A DNA stretch of 64,000 bases from JBCBWG01 sp038523925 (GTDB taxonomy: Bacteria; Pseudomonadota; Alphaproteobacteria; Rhizobiales; Hyphomicrobiaceae). Both the position numbers and the translations under genes were made by a program. Shown here one piece after another: positions 37,432-46,233 of the stretch. The notes beneath the pieces were generated by a model. That model had not been told where the DNA came from, searched no databases, and saw only the letters and a list, made by a program, of their open reading frames with translations. How positions within the stretch are numbered: the stretch's first letter is position 1; each line of letters opens with the position of its first letter. The DNA lies in NCBI GenBank assembly GCA_038523925.1, contig JBCBIY010000001.1:310001-374000 (forward strand). Reading direction: 5' to 3'.

Positions 37432-37808
37432 GGATGGATCCTCGGGACAAGCCCGAAGAAGGCGGATGTTGGATGCCAGCCTCCGCTCCGACCGATCCCG
37501 CGGCGTCCGCCGGCCAGCCCCACAAAGAAAAGAGCGAGGCGCACGAAGCTGGCCACTTGGCCAGCGCAGCGCGCCGCAGCAAATGGCGGTCGGCCTCGCT
37601 CGAGCCGCGAGCCCGCGAGCGAGCGAACAGCGCAACAAAGCGTGCCAACCAAGCTTGCGCCGGTTGGACCAACAGAAAAGAGCGAGGCGCACGGAGCCGG
37701 CCGTGGGCCAGCGTAGCGCGCCGCAGCGAATGGCGGTCGGACTCGCTCGAGCCGCGAGCCCGCGAGCGAGCGAACAGCGCAACAAAGCGCGGCAGCGCGG
37801 TTGGACCA
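37432..37808. repeat. Composite intergenic repeat, copy 2 (blocks X, Y, Y)
   Basis: Block X recurs at 37432-37529 in the same orientation as copy 1, its stem changed to CCTCGGG-ACAAG-CCCGAAG. Two tandem Y blocks follow: 37534-37671 (138 bp) and 37682-37808 (127 bp, 11 bases shorter in the segment before GGTTGGACCA). Within Y, CTCGCTCG and CGAGCGAG form 8-base inverted arms with a 13-base spacer. The last Y block ends just before the terminator of the next minus-strand gene. Long open frames run through it on both strands, but the repeat explains them. Confidence 0.88.
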
Positions 37809-37814
37809 ACAAAA

Positions 37815-37840
37815 AAGCCGGCGCCTTGCGGCGCCGGCTT
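37815..37840 (-). terminator. Rho-independent terminator of the LysM/LytM lipoprotein gene
   Basis: Read on the minus strand, a perfect 11-bp stem (AAGCCGGCGCC with GGCGCCGGCTT) closes a 4-base loop and runs into six T residues. It begins about 38 bases after the stop codon at 37879. Confidence 0.9.
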
Positions 37841-37878
37841 GGCAGTGCCCCTGCGAACGGTGTCCGAACCGAACGCGC

Positions 37879-39366
37879 CTAACGTGACAGCAGTGGCCGG
37901 GGATTGACCGGCTTGGCGCCGTCACGAAGCTCGAAGTGGACCATGGGTTGATCGGCGTTGCCGGTTGCGCCCGCGGTTGCGATGACCTGTCCGCGGCTCA
38001 CCCGGTCGCCGCGCTTGACCAGAATGCGGTCGGCGTGTGCGTAAGCGGAGACCCAGCCGTTGTCGTGGCGGATCAGCACGAGGTTGCCGTAGGCCTTCAG
38101 CTCGCTGTCTGCATACGCGATCGTGCCGGCTTCGGCGGCGTGGATCTCGGTGCCTTTCGGCACGGCGATGTCGATGCCGTCGTTGTGCGACCCGTTTTTG
38201 CGCGGGCCGAAGCCTGAGATGATGCGGCCACGGGCCGGCCAGCGGAACTTGCCAGTGTCTGCGGCTTCCGGCGGTGTGGCGCGCGCGTACTGGCGGCCGA
38301 CCGCAGGCTCGGATGGTGCAGCATCCGACAGCGTTGACGGGGACGGCCGCGTGTTGATGACGGTCGGCGTAACGGGACGGGTCGCGACCGTGGTTGTTGG
38401 CGGCGTGGTCGGCGCGAACGTCGGGGACGTTGCTGCGGGCTCGGGCGTGCGGCGCGCGAACGTCTGCTGCGGCTGTTCGGCGACCGGGGTACCGCGCAGG
38501 CGCAGGACTTGGCCGGGACGCAGGCGGCGCGCATCGACGGCCGGGTTCATGGCTTGCAGGTCGGCAACCTTGATCCCGTATGCGCGCGAGATGCGGTAGA
38601 GGCTGTCGCCGCGCCGGATCGTGTGCGTTTCAGATGTGGTGTCGACGACGCGGGGCGCCCGCGGCTCGGCTGCGAAGCGCGGGGTGCGCGGCTCGCTGAC
38701 GGGCGAGCGTTCGGCCGCGAAGCTGTCGCCCGGACCCGGCAACGACAACGTCTGGCCGGGGCGGATGATATTGCCGGTCAGGTTGTTGGCTGAGCGGAGC
38801 GCTGCAACCGACACGCGGTGCCGGCGCGACAGGCCATAGAGCGTGTCGCCGGCCTGAACCGTGATCTGTCCGCCGGAGCCTGCTGCGAGGTCGGAGCTCT
38901 GGTTGAAGTTGCTATAGGTGCTCTCGGGCGTGAACGGAGAGGCATCAGCGACGCGCACCGGCTTTTGCTTCGGCGCTTCGCGCGATGCGAGGCCGATGGA
39001 GCGGTCCTTGTCAGATGCGGCCGCTGGGGACGGGTTGAGCTTGGTGTAGGGCTGCGGCGCGCGCGGTGCCGGCGGCAGCGAGCCGGTGCTGACGCGCTCC
39101 GTGCGCGTTGCGATCTGCGATCCGCCGAAGTTCGTGGGCGGCGTCTGGTCGGTCAGGTTCGCGGGACCCGGATCACTATCGGCAATTGTACTTGCCCCTG
39201 CGTTGCTGCTGGAGCCGAACAAGGACTTGTCGAACCGGGAAACGTCAGCGCTGCAGGCTGCGAGTGCGAGCGCCGCGACGCTTGTCAGAGCGGGGCTTGC
39301 AATACGCTTCAGGAGAGGGCGGGAGACGCGGACAGGACCGGCAGGCGAAGGGACTAGACGCAACAT
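37879..39366 (-). CDS. LysM and LytM (M23) domain lipoprotein, NlpD-like
   Basis: The 495-residue protein is a probable lipoprotein: basic start, hydrophobic core and lipobox LALAAC with Cys38. A long disordered Ser/Pro/Thr linker holds two LysM peptidoglycan-binding domains (VQAGDTLYGLSRRHRVSVAAL and IRRGDSLYRISRAYGIKVADL). The C-terminal LytM domain reads HNDGIDIAVPKGTEIHAAEAG, AYAHADRILV and MVHFELRDG. The usual M23 zinc pattern H-x3-D and H-x-H is not intact (H-x4-D and H-A-D), so it is likely an amidase activator in envelope or division processes, like NlpD, rather than an endopeptidase. A strong terminator follows. Confidence 0.85.
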   Translation of the reverse strand: MLRLVPSPAGPVRVSRPLLKRIASPALTSVAALALAACSADVSRFDKSLFGSSSNAGASTIADSDPGPANLTDQTPPTNFGGSQIATRTERVSTGSLPPAPRAPQPYTKLNPSPAAASDKDRSIGLASREAPKQKPVRVADASPFTPESTYSNFNQSSDLAAGSGGQITVQAGDTLYGLSRRHRVSVAALRSANNLTGNIIRPGQTLSLPGPGDSFAAERSPVSEPRTPRFAAEPRAPRVVDTTSETHTIRRGDSLYRISRAYGIKVADLQAMNPAVDARRLRPGQVLRLRGTPVAEQPQQTFARRTPEPAATSPTFAPTTPPTTTVATRPVTPTVINTRPSPSTLSDAAPSEPAVGRQYARATPPEAADTGKFRWPARGRIISGFGPRKNGSHNDGIDIAVPKGTEIHAAEAGTIAYADSELKAYGNLVLIRHDNGWVSAYAHADRILVKRGDRVSRGQVIATAGATGNADQPMVHFELRDGAKPVNPRPLLSR

Positions 39367-39653
39367 GGCACACCTCTTTCGTCACCGATCTTTAACCATG
39401 CAGCGGTTAACGAGCCTTTAATGCCCGCGGCCGCGCATGGCCGATTCGCTCATGCCTTGCCCCACCTGTCTGAAGTCAGCGCGATGCGTTGCGCCACACT
39501 CATTCAGTCTTCACTGCCCACATGTTCTCTAGAAAGGGATTGTGCTCAGTGCGGGGCGCACTTGAGTTCGAACCGTGACTTTGCGCGCAGTTGCAACGCG
39601 ACTGTTCTGCTCTGCGAACGGGCCTTGGTGGCTGAATAGTGCAGACGTGAAAA
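39367..39653. other. Promoter region without a recognised gene
   Basis: This stretch lies upstream of the minus-strand lipoprotein gene and should hold its promoter. A 72-codon plus-strand frame at 39421-39639 is present but has no convincing ribosome site or family and is not counted as a gene. No RNA gene was recognised. Confidence 0.4.
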
Positions 39654-39681
39654 AGCCCCCGCGGTGAGGACCGCGAGGGCT
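39654..39681 (-). terminator. Rho-independent terminator of the PRC-barrel gene
   Basis: On the minus strand the stem AGCCCTCGCGG pairs with CCGCGGGGGCT (one mismatch) around a TCCTCA loop and is followed by five T residues. It lies about 50 bases after the PRC-barrel stop codon at 39733. Confidence 0.8.
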
Positions 39682-39732
39682 TCTGTTTCATCGGGTCAAG
39701 AGACGGCGGTTGGCGCCGTCCAGGAGACCGCG

Positions 39733-40389
39733 TTACTGGGTCGACGGCTTCTCTTCGCCAGCGCCGCCTGCCGTTTCGCGCGCCCTCTCGACTGCCTTGC
39801 CGGCAGCATCCTTGGTCTTTTCATACGCCTGGCCAGCGGCTTCCTTCGTCTTCTCATAAGCCTTGCTCGCCGCGTCCTTGGCCTTCTCATAGGCCGGACC
39901 CGCCGTCTCCTTCGCCTTGTTGTAGGCGTCCTTCGAGGTCTGGCCGGTCTTGTCGCGAAGCTCGCGGGCCTTCTCAAGCGCGCGCTCATAGAGTGACTTC
40001 TTCGGTTGCGCGCGCTCAAACTTCGGCACGGACTTCAAGACGGCCTGCGAGGCCTCTGGCAGCGACACCCGGGCTTTGCCGCCATCGAACTCGACGCTCA
40101 GCGCGGCGTAGCGCACGCCGACTCGCTTTTCGCCGACACCCAGGAAACCGCCGACACCCATAATCACACCGACAACACGGTTGCTGTCGTTCATGATCAG
40201 ATCTTCGATGTCGCCGATGATCTTGTTGTCGGGGCCGTAGACCTTCGCGCCGAGCAACAAGTCGCGCGCGAGATACTGATTGGCATTCTGCTTCTTGAAG
40301 AACACGCCGGCCGGCACATCCTGTGCGGCCACAGGCGTCGCCGCCATGCCGAACGCGAGCGCTGCTGCCAAAGCTGCTGCTCTGAACAT
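39733..40389 (-). CDS. Exported PRC-barrel domain protein with LEA-like repeats
   Basis: Starting at the ATG at 40389, with GAGGAG upstream, the protein has 218 residues. A Sec signal ends near AAQDVPAG (about residue 22). A PRC-barrel domain (about residues 40-110, ARDLLLGAKVYGPDNKIIGD, VRYAALSVEF) is followed by a basic linker. Five consecutive 11-residue units (residues 155-209) follow: AYNKAKETAGP, AYEKAKDAASK, AYEKTKEAAGQ, AYEKTKDAAGK and AVERARETAGG. The repeats resemble group 3 LEA/apolipoprotein-like amphipathic helices. A periplasmic or envelope stress role is inferred, not shown. Confidence 0.8.
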   Translation of the reverse strand: MFRAAALAAALAFGMAATPVAAQDVPAGVFFKKQNANQYLARDLLLGAKVYGPDNKIIGDIEDLIMNDSNRVVGVIMGVGGFLGVGEKRVGVRYAALSVEFDGGKARVSLPEASQAVLKSVPKFERAQPKKSLYERALEKARELRDKTGQTSKDAYNKAKETAGPAYEKAKDAASKAYEKTKEAAGQAYEKTKDAAGKAVERARETAGGAGEEKPSTQ

Positions 40390-40685
40390 GGAAATCTCCT
40401 CGATTTTTCCTCTAAGTCCCCGGCGCGATAACGCCGGTTTCCTGCACGGGTTCCACGTAGGCCTGGAGTTTGTCGCGAACAAGTCTGTCGTCGGGTCGTG
40501 TCGCCTGTCTGGCGTCAGGCGATACGGGCCTTTGGTCCTGTCGCGTCCTCATGCTGCGACTGCGAAAAAGATCGCCTCGGTGAGGCTGCAATTGTTGGAG
40601 CAACCGGGCTTTCGCGCTAAGCTCCTCCACCGATTCCGGGGGCGCGCGAAAGCCCCGTTCGCCTTGCAAATTCAGGACAATTCAC
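40390..40685. other. Divergent promoter region between the PRC-barrel gene and gyrA
   Basis: About 296 bp separate two divergent genes. An inverted repeat CCGGCG-CGATAA-CGCCGG lies at 40420-40437 close to the PRC-barrel start. No open frame or RNA gene was recognised. An AGGA just upstream of 40686 serves gyrA. Confidence 0.45.
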
Positions 40686-43505
40686 TTGGCTGATCCGACT
40701 GACGAGACGCCGGACACGTCCGGCCCCGACCGAGGTGACGTGCGCGCGATTTCGATCGCTGACGAGATGAAGCGGTCATATCTCGATTACGCGATGAGCG
40801 TGATCGTGAGCCGCGCCCTTCCCGACGTGTGCGACGGTTTGAAGCCGGTCCACCGGCGCATCCTGTACGCGATGCACGAAGCTGCCAACCGGCATGATCG
40901 GCCGTACCGCAAGTCGGCCAAAACGGTCGGCGAGGTGATGGGCAACTATCACCCGCACGGCGACGGCGCGATTTACGATGCGTTGGTTCGTATGGCGCAG
41001 GAGTTTTCGCTGCGCGTGCCGTTGGTCGACGGGCAGGGCAACTTCGGTTCGGTTGACGGCGATCCGCCAGCCGCCATGCGCTACACCGAAAGCCGCCTCG
41101 CAAAGGTCTCGCAGTTTCTGCTCGACGACCTCGACAAGGATACGGTCGACTTCCAGGAAAGCTACGACGGCTCGATGCAGGAGCCGAAGCAGCTCCCGGC
41201 AAAGTTCCCGAACCTGCTCGTCAATGGCGCAGGCGGCATCGCCGTCGGCATGGCGACCAACATTCCGCCGCACAACCTCGGCGAAGTGATTGATGCCTGC
41301 CAGGCCTATTTCCAGAACCCAGAGATCACGATCGAAGAGCTATGTGAGATCGTGAAGGGGCCGGACTTCCCGACGGGCGCGACGATCCTCGGCCGCGGCG
41401 GCATCCTGGCGGCCTACCACAAGGGCCGCGGCTCGATCATGATGCGCGCGACCGTCGAGGTCGAAGAAATCCGCAAGGACCGCAACGCTCTCATCGTCAC
41501 CTCGATCCCATATCAGGTGAACAAGAAAACGCTGATCGAGAAGATCGCGGAGATGGTGCGCGACAAGCGCATCGAAGGCATCTCGGATGTGTGGGACGAA
41601 TCCAACCGCGTCGGCATGCGTGTTGTCATCGAGCTGAAGCGAGATGCGGTGCCGGACGTGGTCCTCAATCAGCTGTGGCGCTTCTCTGAGCTCCAGACGA
41701 GCTTTGGCGCGAACATGCTGGCGCTCAACGGTGGCCGGCCCGAGCAGCTCAACCTGCGCGACTTTATCTCGGCGTTCTGTCAGTTCCGCGAAGTCGTCGT
41801 CAGCCGCCGCCTCAAGTATCTGCTGAAGCGGGCCCGTGAGCGCGCCCACGTCTTGGTCGGCCTGGCGATCGCGGTCGCAAACATCGATGAGGTCATCAAC
41901 CTTATCCGCCGGGCACCATCGCCGACCGATGCGCGTGAACAGCTTATGGCGCGGGATTGGCCCGCCAAGGATATTGCGCCGCTCGTCGAGCTGATCGCCG
42001 ATCCGCGACACCGCGTGCAGGAAGACGGCACGGTCAAGCTCAGCCATGAGCAGGCGCAGGCGATCCTTGATCTCCGCCTGCAACGCCTGACCGCGCTCGG
42101 TCGCGATGAGATCGGCGATGATCTCAAGAAGATTGCCGACGAAATCAAAGACTTCCTCAACACCCTCTCGAGCCGACAGAAGCTTGTCGACATTGTCGTC
42201 GGTGAACTGCAAACCGTGCGCGACGAGTTTGCGACGCCGCGGAAGACGGAGATTCTCGAGCATGGTGGCGATGTCGACGACGAAGACCTGATCCAGCGCG
42301 AAGATTGCGTGGTTACCGTCACGCACCGCGGCTACATCAAACGTGTGCCGCTTGCGACCTACCGGGCGCAGCGCCGCGGCGGCAAGGGGCGGTCAGGTCT
42401 GTCGACGCGCAACGAAGACTTCGTCGCGCAGATCTTTGTCGCCTCAACGCACACGCCGATCCTGTTCTTCTCCTCGCGCGGCATGTGCTACCGCATGAAG
42501 GTATGGCGCCTGCCGGCCGCGACGCCGCAATCGGTGGGCAAGGCGCTGATCAACCTGCTGCCGCTGCAACAGGATGAGTGGATCACAACGATCCTGCCGC
42601 TGCCGGAAGAGGGCGATGACTTCGGCGCGCTTGAGCTGATGTTCGCGACGCGGTCCGGCAACGTCCGGCGCAATGCACTCACGGACTTCGAGAACATCAA
42701 TCGCAACGGCAAGATTGCGATGAAGCTCGATGAGGGCGATTCCATCATCAACGTCGCGATCTGCACGCCGCACGACGATGTAATGCTGACGAGTGCCAAG
42801 GGGCAGGCGATCCGCTTCCCCGTCACGGATGTGCGCGTGTTCAAGGGCCGCGACTCGACAGGCGTGCGCGGCATCCGCCTTGGCGACGCCGACACGGTCA
42901 TCTCGATGGCGATCCTCACCCACGTCGATGCGACACCGGCCGAACGCACGGCGTACCTCAAACAGGCCGCGGCCCTGCGGCGGGCGCAGACCGGCGAGGA
43001 GATCGATGAGCCGGCGATCGATGTCGAAGCGGAAAGCGATGGCCAGGAGACGGAAGGCGCTGTCGAGATGTCGATGGAGCGGTTCGCCGAGCTTTCGGGC
43101 AAGGAGCAATTCGTTCTCACAATCTCCGAGCGCGGTTATGGCAAGCGGTCGTCGTCCTATGAGTACCGGGTGTCGGGCCGGGGCGGTAAGGGCATCGCCG
43201 CGATGGTCGTCAATGACCGGAACGGCCCGCTCGTGGCGAGCTTCCCGATCGAGGACAGCGATCAGATCATGCTGGTGACCGATGCCGGCCAGCTCATCCG
43301 CTGCCCCGTCCACGATGTGAGGATCGCATCGCGAAACACGCAAGGTGTGATGATCTTCCGCACGGACAAGGACGAGAAGGTCGTCTCGGTCGAGCGCATT
43401 CAGGACGAGGGCGACGGGCCCGACGACGAAGCGGGTGAGGGCGGCGAGCCTGAAGATGGCGCGCCGGATGCGCCTGCAGCACCGGACGGCGGCGACGCGT
43501 CATGA
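40686..43505 (+). CDS. gyrA: DNA gyrase subunit A
   Basis: GyrA cuts and rejoins DNA in the gyrase tetramer. The start is a TTG at 40686 with AGGA upstream, giving 939 residues. The catalytic tyrosine is Tyr133 in AAMRYTESR. The quinolone region reads YHPHGDGAIYD: the position of E. coli Ser83 is Gly94, while the Asp87 equivalent (Asp98) is kept. The C-terminal beta-pinwheel contains QRRGGKGRSG, the GyrA-box that marks gyrase rather than topoisomerase IV ParC. An acidic tail (DEGDGPDDEAGEGGEPEDG) ends the protein. The last four bases overlap the next gene. Confidence 0.96.
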   Translation: MADPTDETPDTSGPDRGDVRAISIADEMKRSYLDYAMSVIVSRALPDVCDGLKPVHRRILYAMHEAANRHDRPYRKSAKTVGEVMGNYHPHGDGAIYDALVRMAQEFSLRVPLVDGQGNFGSVDGDPPAAMRYTESRLAKVSQFLLDDLDKDTVDFQESYDGSMQEPKQLPAKFPNLLVNGAGGIAVGMATNIPPHNLGEVIDACQAYFQNPEITIEELCEIVKGPDFPTGATILGRGGILAAYHKGRGSIMMRATVEVEEIRKDRNALIVTSIPYQVNKKTLIEKIAEMVRDKRIEGISDVWDESNRVGMRVVIELKRDAVPDVVLNQLWRFSELQTSFGANMLALNGGRPEQLNLRDFISAFCQFREVVVSRRLKYLLKRARERAHVLVGLAIAVANIDEVINLIRRAPSPTDAREQLMARDWPAKDIAPLVELIADPRHRVQEDGTVKLSHEQAQAILDLRLQRLTALGRDEIGDDLKKIADEIKDFLNTLSSRQKLVDIVVGELQTVRDEFATPRKTEILEHGGDVDDEDLIQREDCVVTVTHRGYIKRVPLATYRAQRRGGKGRSGLSTRNEDFVAQIFVASTHTPILFFSSRGMCYRMKVWRLPAATPQSVGKALINLLPLQQDEWITTILPLPEEGDDFGALELMFATRSGNVRRNALTDFENINRNGKIAMKLDEGDSIINVAICTPHDDVMLTSAKGQAIRFPVTDVRVFKGRDSTGVRGIRLGDADTVISMAILTHVDATPAERTAYLKQAAALRRAQTGEEIDEPAIDVEAESDGQETEGAVEMSMERFAELSGKEQFVLTISERGYGKRSSSYEYRVSGRGGKGIAAMVVNDRNGPLVASFPIEDSDQIMLVTDAGQLIRCPVHDVRIASRNTQGVMIFRTDKDEKVVSVERIQDEGDGPDDEAGEGGEPEDGAPDAPAAPDGGDAS

Positions 43506-43912
43506 TGGGCGTGACGCTCGCGCGCTTCGCCGGGCTTTTTCTCGGGCTGCTCTTGCTGTTCGACTTTGCAGCCTGGCTGTTCCGAAGCGCCGGGCCATCG
43601 CTCGACCCGCTTGCATCGCTGTTCGCGGCGACGGCTGCGGGTCAGCCGCTCTATCATCGCGGCTGGGCCAAACCACCACTGACGTTCACCGTCCCCTGCG
43701 TCGTCGCCTCGTTTGCGATTGCGCTCGCGATCGGCGCGCTCGCCGATGTCGTCGGAGCGGCCGCTGTTGGAGCGGGCGGGGCCGCGGTCAGCGCAGTCCT
43801 TGCGCCATGGTTCAACCCGACGACGCAGTGGATGATTTACGCCATCGGCCTCAACCTGACTGCGATCGTTGTCGGCTATCTGTTGCTCGCGCCGAAGATG
43901 GCGAAGGTCTGA
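43502..43912 (+). CDS. Hypothetical membrane protein
   Basis: The ATG at 43502 overlaps the gyrA stop codon (ATGA), suggesting translational coupling. The 136-residue protein has three or four hydrophobic segments (about residues 8-27, 61-80, 83-100, 108-130). LDPLASLFAATAAGQPLYHRGWA lies in the first loop. No family is recognised. Its link with gyrA is positional only. Confidence 0.6.
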   Translation: MMGVTLARFAGLFLGLLLLFDFAAWLFRSAGPSLDPLASLFAATAAGQPLYHRGWAKPPLTFTVPCVVASFAIALAIGALADVVGAAAVGAGGAAVSAVLAPWFNPTTQWMIYAIGLNLTAIVVGYLLLAPKMAKV

Positions 43913-43957
43913 GCCGGGCGCGCTATGCCGTCTACGCGCAGTGAGATGTGCGCGCGG

Positions 43958-44437
43958 CTATTTCGGCGTAAAGGTGCGGGTTGGCAGGCCAGCCCGGATC
44001 CAACCGCGGCCGTAGCGCCCGCCGAGCATGCCATCCGTGACGTCGATCACGCCGGTAACACCCGTTGCTTGAAGTGCGCGCTGCATGCGCTTTGACCGGA
44101 CACCGCCAGCGCAAATGAGTGCAACGCGTTTGCCGGATGCCTGAAGCGCCTTGATCTTCGCGGTGAATGCAGACCGCGGCTGGTACATCGAGATCAACTT
44201 TGCGCCTTGAGCCACTCCACTGCGGCGCCACTCGCTCGGTGCGCGGATATCCACAATCACGAGGCCGCCGCGGGCCGCTTGCGTGTGTGCGGCCTCAGAC
44301 GAAAGCCGCTGGCCCTGCTGAGCGATGGCGGCGCTTCCAACCGCCAGAGCCAACATCAAGAGAGCCGGGAGGACGGCCCAAGCTGCAGTCGCTCCAATCT
44401 GGGTGGCGGACAGGCCGCGCGTCGAATTCACGTTCAT
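43958..44437 (-). CDS. Membrane-anchored or exported rhodanese-like protein
   Basis: From the ATG at 44437 the protein has 159 residues. A hydrophobic N-terminal segment (about residues 18-40) acts as a signal or anchor. The rhodanese domain begins VIVDIRAPSEWRRSG. The active-site loop is ICAGGVRSKR with Cys109, intact and of the single-domain rhodanese size. The substrate could be thiosulfate or a persulfide carrier; the location points to the periplasm. It is divergent from coaD. The open frame extends upstream, but only the shorter form has the clean N-terminal hydrophobic stretch. Confidence 0.8.
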   Translation of the reverse strand: MNVNSTRGLSATQIGATAAWAVLPALLMLALAVGSAAIAQQGQRLSSEAAHTQAARGGLVIVDIRAPSEWRRSGVAQGAKLISMYQPRSAFTAKIKALQASGKRVALICAGGVRSKRMQRALQATGVTGVIDVTDGMLGGRYGRGWIRAGLPTRTFTPK

Positions 44438-44554
44438 GACTTGACGGCTAGCCCCGGCCCGCGCTGTTAGGCCAGTCACAATTGCGCAATCTGGTCGGCG
44501 TACGCAGCTTTTGCCACGTCGCCTCAGTCTCAGCCTGCGCCACGAGGTCAGCCC

Positions 44555-45046
44555 ATGCCGCACATCGGCTTTTATTCCGGATCGTTCGACCCGATCACGC
44601 TCGGCCATGCCGATGTCATCGCGCGCGCGCTTTCCGTCGTCGATGAACTGATTATCGGCATCGGCGTTCATGGCGGGAAGACGCCGTTGTTCTCGGCGGA
44701 TGAGCGGATCCGAATGATTGAAGCGGATGTCGCAGCGCTGGCGTCAAAGCACGATGTTGAGATCAGGGCGGTCACGTTTGATGGCCTCGCCGTTCAGGCG
44801 GCCGCCGAGCAGGGCGCGAGCCTCATCATTCGCGGCCTGCGGGACGGGACGGACTTTGACTATGAAATGCAGATGGCCGGCATGAACTCAGAGATGGCGC
44901 CGCAAATCCAAACCGTATTCCTGGCCGCCTCGCCTCAAGTCCGGCATATCGCGGCCAATTTGGTGCGCCAGATCGCGGCGATGGGTGGCGATGCCTCCCC
45001 ATTCGTATCCGACGTCGTGGCGGAGAAGCTGAAGGCGAAGTTTTAG
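44555..45046 (+). CDS. coaD: Phosphopantetheine adenylyltransferase
   Basis: CoaD makes dephospho-CoA from 4'-phosphopantetheine and ATP. The 163-residue protein shows the nucleotidyltransferase signature GSFDPITLGHADVI (TxxH-like) and, near the end, FLAASPQVRHIAANLVRQIA with the ATP-binding arginine. Length and N-terminus HIGFYSGSFDP are normal. The order gyrA, coaD, cyclophilins, queA, tgt is common in Hyphomicrobiales. Confidence 0.95.
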   Translation: MPHIGFYSGSFDPITLGHADVIARALSVVDELIIGIGVHGGKTPLFSADERIRMIEADVAALASKHDVEIRAVTFDGLAVQAAAEQGASLIIRGLRDGTDFDYEMQMAGMNSEMAPQIQTVFLAASPQVRHIAANLVRQIAAMGGDASPFVSDVVAEKLKAKF

Positions 45047-45125
45047 CGCCCGGCCCAATTGCGCGTGCGCCGCAGAGCCTGATTGGCAGGCCGCGCTCAC
45101 GCTTTGCTTCCAAAAGGAGACTTCG

Positions 45126-45668
45126 ATGATCAAGACACTGACTGCGTACGCGCTCGCACTCCCGTTGATGCTGGCTGCGACCGCGGCATGCGCCGCTGAA
45201 AACCTCGTGCTCGAAATCGACAAAGGCGGCGAGACCAAGAAGGTCGTCATCGCGCTGAAGCCGGAGGTTGCGCCGAAGCACGTCGAGCGCGTCAAAAAGC
45301 TTGCGGGTGAAGGCTTCTATAATGGTGTCGTCTTCCACCGCGTGATCGATGGCTTCATGGCGCAGTCTGGCGATCCGACTGGAACGGGCACTGGCGGCTC
45401 GAAGTATCCGGACCTTCCCGCAGAGTTCTCAGAAGAGGGCTTTAAGCGCGGCACGGTCGGGGCGGCCCGCACGCAGGACCCAAACTCGGCTAACAGCCAG
45501 TTCTTCATCTGCTTTCAGGACAATAGTTGCCCGCACTTGAACGGCCAGTACACGGTCTGGGGGCAGGTCGTCGAAGGCATGGATGCGATCGACACCATCA
45601 AGTCAGGCGCCGGGCCAAACGGCCTCGTGCAGAACCCGGACAAAATCAAGAAAGCCTACGTGCAATAG
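45126..45668 (+). CDS. Periplasmic cyclophilin-type peptidyl-prolyl isomerase
   Basis: The 180-residue protein starts with a Sec signal (MIKTLTAYALALPLMLAATA, cleaved near ACAAEN). A cyclophilin domain contains FHRVIDGFMAQSGDPTGTGTGG, NSANSQFFICF and GQYTVWGQVVEGMDAID. It speeds proline cis-trans changes during folding in the periplasm. AAGGAG lies before the ATG. A cytoplasmic paralogue is next, so the pair looks like an old tandem duplication with different destinations. Confidence 0.93.
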   Translation: MIKTLTAYALALPLMLAATAACAAENLVLEIDKGGETKKVVIALKPEVAPKHVERVKKLAGEGFYNGVVFHRVIDGFMAQSGDPTGTGTGGSKYPDLPAEFSEEGFKRGTVGAARTQDPNSANSQFFICFQDNSCPHLNGQYTVWGQVVEGMDAIDTIKSGAGPNGLVQNPDKIKKAYVQ

Positions 45669-45750
45669 CGCGGCGCTTTCCCGCGTCGCGGTTGCGAAGG
45701 CTCACCCGACGCGTAACAACACGGCGACCATTCCAGACAAGAGACCAGAC

Positions 45751-46224
<474 letters not shown>

Positions 46225-46233
46225 TCCAGGCCC

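Noticed and set aside
37101..37925. 274-codon minus-strand frame and overlapping plus-strand frames across the second repeat region
   Set aside because: They run through the tandem Y blocks, the terminator and the 3' end of the MFS gene, so they are repeat-derived and not coding.
39551..39600. T-loop-like GTTCGAACC suggesting a tRNA
   Set aside because: The flanking bases do not pair to form the T stem or any other tRNA arm.
39421..39639. 72-codon plus-strand frame containing CAQCGAHL
   Set aside because: No ribosome site or recognised family, and it lies in the upstream region of the minus-strand lipoprotein gene. I treat it as a chance frame.
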